Shown piece after piece: positions 1 to 5,026 of a DNA stretch of 5,026 bases. The stretch is from Prevotella sp. UBA4339 (GTDB lineage: Bacteria > Bacteroidota > Bacteroidia > Bacteroidales > Bacteroidaceae): the NCBI GenBank assembly GCA_002393725.1, contig DGTJ01000092.1:712-5737 (forward strand). The letters are read 5' to 3'. Position 1 is the first letter of the stretch. Every line of letters starts with the position of its first letter. Made by a program: the position numbers and the translations under genes. The notes under the pieces are model-generated. The model did no database searches. It was given only the letters and a program-made list of their open reading frames with translations, and had not been told where the DNA came from.

Positions 1-1139
1 CCGCTGATTTTGTTCATATAGCGTTGTATCTGTCCTGGAGTGCAGGCACAATGGTGGGTAGGGTCACCATAATAGCCACAGGGACAGGGGTTCATGGAGG
101 CTATCAGCATGAACGAACAGGGATACTCTACATTATACTTTGCACGACTAATCGTAATCTTGCGGTCTTCGAGTGGCTGGCGCAACACTTCCAGTACGGA
201 GCGAGCCAATTCAGGCATTTCATCTAAGAAGAGGACTCCATTATGTGCAAGACTGATTTCGCCTGGTTGCGGATTGGTACCACCACCCACCAATGCTACT
301 TGTGAGATGGTGTGGTGAGGTGCACGGAATGGTCGCTGGGAAATCAGACTGGTGTCACGTGACAACTTGCCTGCCACACTATGAATCTGTGTTGTTTCCA
401 GACTCTCACTCAACGACAGTGGTGGAAGAATACTCGGCAACCGTTTAGCAAGCATGGACTTACCGCTACCTGGCGGACCGATCATAATCAAATTATGACC
501 GCCGGCTGCTGCTACCTCCAGTGCACGTTTCACACTTTCTTGTCCACGTACGTCGGCAAAGTCGAGTTCAAAGACATCCTGTTGTTCATAAAACTCGCGC
601 CGGGTATCTATCCTGGTGGGCGCTATGGTTGCATCGCCATTGAAGAATTTGATGACATCCATTAATGTCTCCATACCGAAGACATCCAACTGGTTCACGA
701 CAGCAGCCTCACGGATGTTCTGCTTGGGAACTATCAGTCCCTTGAAATGTTCGGCACGGGCTTTGATGGCTATCGGCAATGCACCGCGAACAGGCTGGAG
801 CCGTCCGTCCAGTCCCAGTTCTCCCACCATCATATATTTGTCCAAATCATCGCTGGTCACCTTACCATTAGCAGCCAGAATACCGATAGCCAATGGCAGG
901 TCATAGCTGCTGCCCTCTTTCTTGATATCAGCAGGTGAGAGATTGACGGTGATGTCCATGACGGGCATCTTGAATCCGTTATTCATCAATGCAGCCTTGA
1001 TACGGTCGTAGCTTTCCTTAACAGCAGTATCAGCAAGACCTGTGAGATGAAACTGGACACCTCGCGTCATGCTGACTTCCACTTTCACGGTATGGACTTC
1101 CAATCCGTTAACGGCTGCACAAAACGTTTTTACCAGCAT
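1..1139 (-). CDS. YifB/ComM-family Mg-chelatase-like AAA+ ATPase (3' end cut by window edge)
   Basis: The first 379 complete codons of a cytoplasmic AAA+ ATPase are visible; family members are usually about 510 residues, so roughly the last quarter lies beyond base 1. Residues about 20-140 form the N-terminal ChlI/Lon-S5-like domain, with KKEGSSYDLPLAIG at 73-86 and VGELGLDG at 105-112. The AAA+ core follows: Walker A GPPGSGKS at 221-228, FRAPHHT at 271-277, Walker B GVLFLDE at 301-307, and the family's cysteine motif NPCPCG at 350-355 followed by HHCAC at 362-366, probably metal-binding. The RPFRAPHH and NPCPCG signatures separate it from true magnesium chelatase and MoxR ATPases. ComM in Vibrio and Haemophilus is a branch-migration helicase acting in natural transformation; the role in Bacteroidota is unproven. 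The ATG lies 4 bp after the ispG stop with no clear Shine-Dalgarno, and the protein begins MLVKTFCAAVNGLE, the normal N-terminus, so this start is well supported. Probably translationally coupled to ispG. Confidence 0.95.
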   Translation of the reverse strand, partial: MLVKTFCAAVNGLEVHTVKVEVSMTRGVQFHLTGLADTAVKESYDRIKAALMNNGFKMPVMDITVNLSPADIKKEGSSYDLPLAIGILAANGKVTSDDLDKYMMVGELGLDGRLQPVRGALPIAIKARAEHFKGLIVPKQNIREAAVVNQLDVFGMETLMDVIKFFNGDATIAPTRIDTRREFYEQQDVFELDFADVRGQESVKRALEVAAAGGHNLIMIGPPGSGKSMLAKRLPSILPPLSLSESLETTQIHSVAGKLSRDTSLISQRPFRAPHHTISQVALVGGGTNPQPGEISLAHNGVLFLDEMPELARSVLEVLRQPLEDRKITISRAKYNVEYPCSFMLIASMNPCPCGYYGDPTHHCACTPGQIQRYMNKIS

Positions 1140-1143
1140 ATAG

Positions 1144-2529
1144 CTATTGCATATCTTTATTAATCAGCTCGAGAAGTTTGTCAACCGCTTCCTCTTCGGG
1201 AATATTCTTCTCGACACATACTTTTTGCTTATAGAGACTGATTTTCCCTCTGCCGGCTCCAACATAACCGTAGTCGGCATCAGCCATTTCACCTGGGCCG
1301 TTGACGATGCACCCCATGATGCCGATTTTCAGTCCGACCAAATGACTGGTTGCAGCTTTAATACGGGCAATGGTCTCTTGCAAATTATAGAGTGTGCGTC
1401 CGCATCCAGGACAAGAGATATACTCGGTCTTGGTAAATTTGATACGGGCAGCCTGCAGGATAGCATCGGCAAGCGTCACGAGCTGTTGGTTGTCAGCTGT
1501 TGGCTGTTGGCTATTTAAGATGACCAGTTTCGTGGCCTTACGGTCAATGAGCAAGCCGCCTACTGCCATTGCTGCTTTCAACTGAAAGGTCTCCCAATCA
1601 GGGGCATCGAGGGTCAGCCTGATGGTGTCGTCTTTGATAGAAGCCTCAGCCTCTGCACGCAGTCGGGCACATTCTGCTATCATATCCACCAACTTGCGAG
1701 CCACAGGTATTTCGCACTCGGGTTCCTCACTTAAAGAAACACGGATGGTGTCGCCAATACCTTCTGTCAGCAGTGCACCGATACCTACTGCCGATTTAAT
1801 TCTGCCATCTTCTCCCTCGCCAGCCTCAGTCACACCCAAATGCAACGGATAATGCATATCCTCTTTATCCATGGTTTCTACCAAAAGGCGGACCGTTGTT
1901 ACCATGACCACTGTATTACTGGCTTTGATGCTGATAACAATATCATTGAAATGCTCACGCCTGCAGATACGCAGGAACTCCATGCAACTTTCTACAATGC
2001 CTTCAGGTGTATCGCCATAGCGCGACATGATTCGATCGCTGAGCGAACCATGGTTCACTCCAATACGCACAGCAGTATGGTGTTCCTTACATATATTTAG
2101 GAACGGTATGAGTTTGGCTTCTATCTTTTTCAGCTCTTCAGCATACTCTTCGTCGGTATATTCCAAGTGTTTGAACACACGACCTGGGTCAACATAGTTG
2201 CCAGGATTGATACGCACCTTTTCACAATACTGTGCTGCGACATCCGCCACATGAGCCGTGAAATGCACATCAGCCACCAAAGGCGTATTGTAACCGTCAG
2301 CCTTCAGTCGCGCTGAGATATTCTTCATGTTTTCTGCCTCACGTGTACCCTGCGTGGTAAAACGAACCAGTTCACCACCGGCATCAATGATTCGCTTAGC
2401 CTGAGCCACACATCCTTCCGTATCATTGGTATCAGTGGTAGCCATCGACTGGATACGAATAGGGTTATTGCCGCCTATTTCTATGTTGCCGACACGTGTG
2501 ACAGATGAGATTCTTCTTTGGTAGTTCAT
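1144..2529 (-). CDS. ispG: 4-hydroxy-3-methylbut-2-enyl diphosphate synthase, large type with shortened middle domain
   Basis: IspG (GcpE) is the cytoplasmic [4Fe-4S] enzyme that reductively converts 2-C-methylerythritol 2,4-cyclodiphosphate to HMBPP, the penultimate MEP-pathway step. Residues 1 to about 295 are the TIM-barrel domain: GGNNPIRIQSM at 19-29, ADVHF at 86-90, KVRINPGN at 104-111, RIGVNHGSLSDR at 155-166, GVTEAGEGEDGRIKSA at 232-247. Residues about 366-461 are the Fe-S domain, with CPGC at 373-376, GCIVNGPGE at 406-414 and ADADYG at 416-421; ligands C373, C376, C407 and E414 are all present, so the enzyme should be active. The barrel resembles plant, Chlamydia and Bacteroidetes three-domain proteins, yet the total is 461 residues against about 600 or more for that type and about 370 for the E. 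coli type. Only about 70 residues (300-368) separate the domains, where a full A* domain of some 270 is expected. A heptamer repeat encodes residues about 340-350 there. ATG abuts the purE stop directly; stop is TAG. Confidence 0.97.
   Translation of the reverse strand: MNYQRRISSVTRVGNIEIGGNNPIRIQSMATTDTNDTEGCVAQAKRIIDAGGELVRFTTQGTREAENMKNISARLKADGYNTPLVADVHFTAHVADVAAQYCEKVRINPGNYVDPGRVFKHLEYTDEEYAEELKKIEAKLIPFLNICKEHHTAVRIGVNHGSLSDRIMSRYGDTPEGIVESCMEFLRICRREHFNDIVISIKASNTVVMVTTVRLLVETMDKEDMHYPLHLGVTEAGEGEDGRIKSAVGIGALLTEGIGDTIRVSLSEEPECEIPVARKLVDMIAECARLRAEAEASIKDDTIRLTLDAPDWETFQLKAAMAVGGLLIDRKATKLVILNSQQPTADNQQLVTLADAILQAARIKFTKTEYISCPGCGRTLYNLQETIARIKAATSHLVGLKIGIMGCIVNGPGEMADADYGYVGAGRGKISLYKQKVCVEKNIPEEEAVDKLLELINKDMQ
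1481..1512. repeat. Degenerate heptamer tandem repeat inside ispG
   Basis: About four and a half 7-bp units lie head to tail. On the plus strand they read (AGCT) GTTGGTT, GTCAGCT, GTTGGCT, GTTGGCT; on the coding strand the unit is AGCCAAC. The exact heptamer CTGTTGG occurs at 1483-1489, 1497-1503 and 1504-1510, and AGCTGTTGG recurs 14 bp apart (1481 and 1495). The array is translated as part of ispG and gives a Q/N-rich stretch, SQQPTADNQQL, at residues about 340-350. This peptide does not look like any IspG segment I know, so it probably arose by local repeat growth or insertion in a tolerant loop. Heptamer arrays of similar style are known in cyanobacteria; whether this unit recurs elsewhere in this genome cannot be seen here. 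Confidence 0.8.
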
Positions 2530-3036
2530 TTAATTCGTCTTGTATTGAAACTTTATTTCGGCTAATTCCTGATTGGCTTTCTCTATCTTAGCCTTCAAGC
2601 CACTCTTGTATTCACTCAGTCGCTGAGCGATAGCCTCATCACTCAATGCCAACATCTCTACGGCCAGGATGGCAGCATTCTGTGCACCATTCACACCGAC
2701 GGTGGCAACAGGAATACCTGGAGGCATTTGGATAATTGACAACATGGCATCTAATCCGTCCAACATTCCTTTGATGGGAACACCGATCACCGGAAGGGTC
2801 GTAGAGGCAGCTATCACACCAGGCAGTGCAGCGGCCATACCGGCAGCGGCAATGATGACACGGATGCCACGACTCTTGGCATTTCGTGCAAACTCCTCAA
2901 CAGCTTCAGGGGTTCGGTGAGCTGAGAGTGCATTGACTTCAAACGGAACCTGCATCTCGTCCAAAAGTTTGCAGGCTTTTTCCATAACGGGCAGATCGCT
3001 TGTACTGCCCATGATGATACTTACAATTGGTGTCAT
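2530..3036 (-). CDS. purE: N5-carboxyaminoimidazole ribonucleotide mutase (PurE, class I-like)
   Basis: PurE moves the carboxyl group of N5-CAIR to C4 to give CAIR in de novo purine synthesis; it is a small cytoplasmic enzyme, normally octameric, and 168 residues is the standard length. Visible motifs are the phosphate/substrate loop GSTSDLP at 10-16, SAHRTP at 38-43 with the catalytic histidine H40, the AAAGMAAALPGV segment at 63-74, GVPIKG at 85-90 and QMPPGIPVATV at 103-113. The E. coli enzyme has His in the GGAAHLPG loop; here the equivalent residue appears to be Ala70, a variant I recall from other Bacteroidales. The chosen start, MTPIVSIIMGSTSD, is the conserved N-terminus. An in-frame ATG at 3105 would add 23 residues encoded by the repeat and the end of the upstream gene, and is rejected. 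No partner purK or other pur gene is in view. The TAA stop is immediately followed by the ispG ATG, indicating coupled translation. A class II AIR carboxylase is less likely but cannot be fully excluded from sequence alone. Confidence 0.95.
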   Translation of the reverse strand: MTPIVSIIMGSTSDLPVMEKACKLLDEMQVPFEVNALSAHRTPEAVEEFARNAKSRGIRVIIAAAGMAAALPGVIAASTTLPVIGVPIKGMLDGLDAMLSIIQMPPGIPVATVGVNGAQNAAILAVEMLALSDEAIAQRLSEYKSGLKAKIEKANQELAEIKFQYKTN

Positions 3037-3042
3037 ATATTT

Positions 3043-3074
3043 ATTCGTTATTTCGTTATTTCGATATTTCGTTA
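3043..3074. repeat. Octamer tandem repeat filling the PAP2-purE gap
   Basis: Four consecutive 8-bp units lie head to tail: ATTCGTTA (3043-3050), TTTCGTTA (3051-3058), TTTCGATA (3059-3066) and TTTCGTTA (3067-3074). The coding-strand unit is TAACGAAA. The outer two units and the third each differ from the consensus by at most one base. The array ends exactly next to the tail of the PAP2-like gene's TAG stop and runs to within 6 bp of the purE ATG, so it is nearly the whole spacer and forms the A-rich 5' context of purE. On the coding strand each full unit repeats a TAA triplet, but the 8-bp period moves it through all frames, so the array also acts as a multi-frame stop cluster after the upstream gene. 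Confidence 0.85.
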
Positions 3075-3695
3075 CTAAATGAAAAGAATAGATACCGCCG
3101 CACACACAAAGCCTACCCAGAAGCCTCCTACTACTTGCGACAGACTATGCTGGCGAAGTACCATACGACAGGTTCCTAAGATGCCAGCAACGATAAAGAC
3201 AACACAGAGCCACCATACAGGATTGAAGCCGAGATATTCACCAAAGGCAAACAAAGCTCCGCCAACACCACCGATGGCTGCTGTATGGGTTGATATCTTC
3301 CACCATACATTAATCAGAGCACAGATAATCTGTACCATCAGCGCTGCTATCAGGATGGAGATAATGAAATGAGGAATATGCAGACGCATCATCACATAAA
3401 TGCATGTGAAATAACATACAATAGAGAGTATGTAGGGCACCATGCGGCGTTCCCGTTGGCCCAACTCAATCAGACTCCACCCCTGATAGCGACGATAAAA
3501 ATGAATCATCAAGGAAGGAAGCAGGATAGTGAAAAGATAGACCATGATGAGCACCTGTAACTTATACGCCCATGGGAAGATGTTCATATAGCTGAAAGTA
3601 AACAAGGCTACCATCCCGACGATGGGGAGGTAGAAAGGAGTGAAGAGTATGCTGATCACTCTTGCTGCTAATATCATTTGCTGCCTTGGTCTCAT
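3075..3695 (-). CDS. PAP2-superfamily integral membrane protein (phosphatase-like)
   Basis: A 206-residue inner-membrane protein with about six or seven hydrophobic segments (roughly 9-33, 46-66, 88-104, 108-130, 139-157, 159-174, 187-206). It matches the phosphatidic-acid-phosphatase type 2 fold by degenerate signature motifs in the right order. The C1-like motif is RERRMVPY at 81-88, with arginine but without the usual KX6RP lysine spacing. The C2-like motif is ISTHTAAIGG at 134-143 instead of PSGH. The C3-like motif is R177-X5-H183-X3-Q187, where the canonical final Asp is Gln. The core His137, Arg177 and nucleophile His183 are kept, so phosphatase activity on a lipid or isoprenyl phosphate is possible but not shown; the substrate cannot be named. 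Its ATG overlaps the rpoN stop in an ATGA quartet, with the A-rich AAGAAA just before it, and it ends in adjacent TAG and TAA stops. Position between rpoN and purE matches Bacteroidales gene order as I remember it. Confidence 0.85.
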   Translation of the reverse strand: MRPRQQMILAARVISILFTPFYLPIVGMVALFTFSYMNIFPWAYKLQVLIMVYLFTILLPSLMIHFYRRYQGWSLIELGQRERRMVPYILSIVCYFTCIYVMMRLHIPHFIISILIAALMVQIICALINVWWKISTHTAAIGGVGGALFAFGEYLGFNPVWWLCVVFIVAGILGTCRMVLRQHSLSQVVGGFWVGFVCAAVSILFI

Positions 3696-5026
3696 TTTCT
3701 TAATCTTGCAATGGGTATTCCTAATTGTTCGCGATATTTTGCCACCGTACGGCGTGCAATAGGATAGCCTTTTTCAGCCAACAGTTTTCCGAGTGCTTCA
3801 TCACTGTATGGGTGCTGCTTGTCTTCTGCCTCTACAATGTCTTGAAGGGTTGCTTTAATCTCCCTGGTAGATAGTTCATCGCCCTCGGCAGTCACATAGC
3901 TGTCACTGAAGAAATGGCGCAAAGGGAATGTGCCCCATCGGGTCTGAGCGTATTTGGAGTTGCTGACTCGTGATACAGTGCTCAAGTCGAGTCCTGTCTT
4001 CTCTGCAATATCTTTCAATATCATGGGGCGGAGCAGTGCTTCGTCACCTTCCTCGAAATAGCGATGTTGCCACTGGATAATAGCCTTCATCGTGACAGTC
4101 AACGTGTGTTGTCTGGCTTTGATGGCCTCAATAAACCCCTGTGCTGCATCCACTTTCTTCTTGGTATAGAGCAGTGCCTCTTTCATCTGTCGGCTCATTT
4201 TCTCCTTATTGCCCTGATATTCCCGTAATGTATCTGAAAACGACTGCGAGACATGCAGTTCTGGCACATCACTCATATTCAGTTGGAAAGTCACCGTTCC
4301 GTCGTCTTGCGTGTCAATGATGAAATCGGGAGTAATCTGTTGGAGTGAACGTCCTACCGTCTCGCCCAACGAGGCACCTGGTTTTGGATTCAGTTTGCGC
4401 AATTCCCCTATCAGTGTCTCCGCCTGCAAGTCGCTCAACTGTAGCGCCTGTTGGATTTTCTGCCAGTGTTTCTTGGTAAAGGCTTCAAAATATTCCTTGA
4501 CCACACGCTCCATCAAGTCGCGAAGATGAGAAGGGTCACGACGCTGAATCTGCAGTAACAGACATTCTTGAAGATTGCGGGCCCCTATTCCGGCAGGGTC
4601 AAACTCCTGCAAACGATGTAGTATTTTCTCTATCTCCCGAACAGAAGTGTCCAGATTGTGATAGATAGCCAGTTCGTCACAGATACTCTCAAGCGACTTA
4701 CGCAGGAGTCCGTCCTCATCCAGCGACCCAATGAGATATTCCATGATGTCGCGCTCATGCTCATCCAGATTGGTCGTCCCCATCTGTTCTTTCAGCAAGT
4801 CATAGAAAGATTGCGAAGCTCCATATACTAACTCCTCACGCTCTTCCTGATAACTTTGTCCACCGTGATAGACAGGCAGTTCCTCATCGTCCCTGCCGAT
4901 ACTTTCCAGCGCAGCATCCAATGCTGATTGTCGCTCTTCCCGTTCGTAATCATCCGAGGGTTCTGGATTATCAGCGTCATCAAATGTTTCGGTATATTCC
5001 GAATCGTCGCCAGTACTGAGTTCTAA
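3692..5026 (-). CDS. rpoN: RNA polymerase sigma-54 factor RpoN (5' end cut by window edge)
   Basis: RpoN directs RNA polymerase to -24/-12 promoters that need an AAA+ enhancer-binding activator. The last 444 codons are visible; the open frame runs to base 5026 with no stop, so the true start lies outside and most of region I (activator contact, about 30-50 residues) is missing. In visible numbering, residues 1-45 are an acidic region II-like linker rich in D and E; the core-binding part follows, with FDPAGIGARNLQECLLLQ at 142-159 and LNPKPGASLGE at 212-222. The DNA-binding half contains a helix-turn-helix, LKDIAEKTGLDLSTVSRVSN at 337-356, then KYAQTRWGTFPLRHFFS, and the RpoN box ARRTVAKYRE at 424-433, which reads the -24 element. 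All key motifs are intact. A TTG at 4921 could be mistaken for a start but lies inside the protein. The TGA stop overlaps the next gene's ATG by 4 bp, indicating coupling. First visible gene of the operon. Confidence 0.97.
   Translation of the reverse strand, partial: LELSTGDDSEYTETFDDADNPEPSDDYEREERQSALDAALESIGRDDEELPVYHGGQSYQEEREELVYGASQSFYDLLKEQMGTTNLDEHERDIMEYLIGSLDEDGLLRKSLESICDELAIYHNLDTSVREIEKILHRLQEFDPAGIGARNLQECLLLQIQRRDPSHLRDLMERVVKEYFEAFTKKHWQKIQQALQLSDLQAETLIGELRKLNPKPGASLGETVGRSLQQITPDFIIDTQDDGTVTFQLNMSDVPELHVSQSFSDTLREYQGNKEKMSRQMKEALLYTKKKVDAAQGFIEAIKARQHTLTVTMKAIIQWQHRYFEEGDEALLRPMILKDIAEKTGLDLSTVSRVSNSKYAQTRWGTFPLRHFFSDSYVTAEGDELSTREIKATLQDIVEAEDKQHPYSDEALGKLLAEKGYPIARRTVAKYREQLGIPIARLRK

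Noticed and set aside
1..1139. True magnesium chelatase subunit (ChlI/BchI) or MoxR ATPase
   Set aside because: The N-terminal Lon-S5-like domain and the FRAPHHT and NPCPCG motifs are typical of the YifB/ComM family, and no chlorophyll or cobalamin genes are nearby.
1481..1512. CRISPR-like array
   Set aside because: Units are 7 bp, contiguous and without spacers, inside an intact gene; the same applies to the octamers at 3043-3074.
1147..1518. Plus-strand open frame of 123 codons, and other plus-strand frames at 24-938, 1394-2100, 2669-2920, 3079-3560 and 4311-4529
   Set aside because: Each is antisense to a strongly supported minus-strand gene, and the translations show no recognisable family or start signal.
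1144..2529. ispG as a broken pseudogene because of its unusual length
   Set aside because: The frame is uninterrupted, both end domains are complete, and all four Fe-S ligands are present, so a functional shortened form is more likely.
3037..3074. Possible internal promoter before purE
   Set aside because: The gap is A+T-rich, but I see no Bacteroides-type TAnnTTTG -7 element or TTTG -33 element; the sequence is explained by the octamer repeat.
3037..3105. Upstream in-frame ATG at 3105 extending PurE by 23 residues
   Set aside because: The extension is encoded by the octamer repeat and the 3' end of the PAP2-like gene, has no family similarity, and MTPIVSIIMGS is the normal PurE start.
4919..4921. 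TTG as the start of RpoN
   Set aside because: The frame stays open for 35 more codons to the window edge with an acidic region II-like sequence, and starting here would remove region I, which sigma-54 needs.

Overview
The window is a compact block of housekeeping genes from a member of the Bacteroidota, most likely order Bacteroidales and Prevotella- or Bacteroides-like. This rests on four things: a large 'plant/Bacteroidetes-type' IspG sequence, PurE and RpoN sequences typical of that group, A-rich start contexts without clear Shine-Dalgarno motifs, and a gene order (rpoN, PAP2-like membrane protein, purE, ispG) that I remember from Bacteroidales genomes. The genus is an inference; no rRNA or other decisive marker is present.

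All five genes lie on the minus strand and are read from right to left. They are rpoN (sigma-54, 3692-5026, N-terminus cut by the window edge), a PAP2-superfamily membrane protein (3075-3695), purE (2530-3036), ispG (1144-2529) and a YifB/ComM-family AAA+ ATPase (1-1139, C-terminus cut by the window edge). Spacing is very tight: a 4-bp ATGA overlap for rpoN/PAP2, 38 bp for PAP2/purE, 0 bp for purE/ispG and 4 bp for ispG/yifB. They are probably one transcription unit with a promoter to the right of the window. I found no promoter, terminator, RNA gene, mobile element or CRISPR inside, and no gene-free stretch longer than 38 bp. The plus-strand open frames are shadows of these genes.

The genes do not form an obvious single pathway. 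They combine sigma-54 transcription, a lipid-phosphate-phosphatase-like membrane protein, one step of purine synthesis (PurE), the penultimate step of the MEP isoprenoid pathway (IspG) and a ComM-like ATPase linked in other bacteria to DNA uptake and recombination. A possible but unproven link is isoprenoid supply (IspG) and isoprenyl- or lipid-phosphate handling (PAP2).

Two things stand out. First, IspG is 461 residues: too long for the two-domain type (E. coli about 370) and too short for the three-domain type usual in this phylum (about 600 or more). Only the tail of the middle (A*) domain seems to remain. Second, there are two short degenerate tandem repeats: four octamers that fill almost all of the PAP2-purE gap, and about four and a half heptamers inside ispG, exactly in the eroded tail of the shortened domain. 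I see no evidence of a new defence, mobile or regulatory system.
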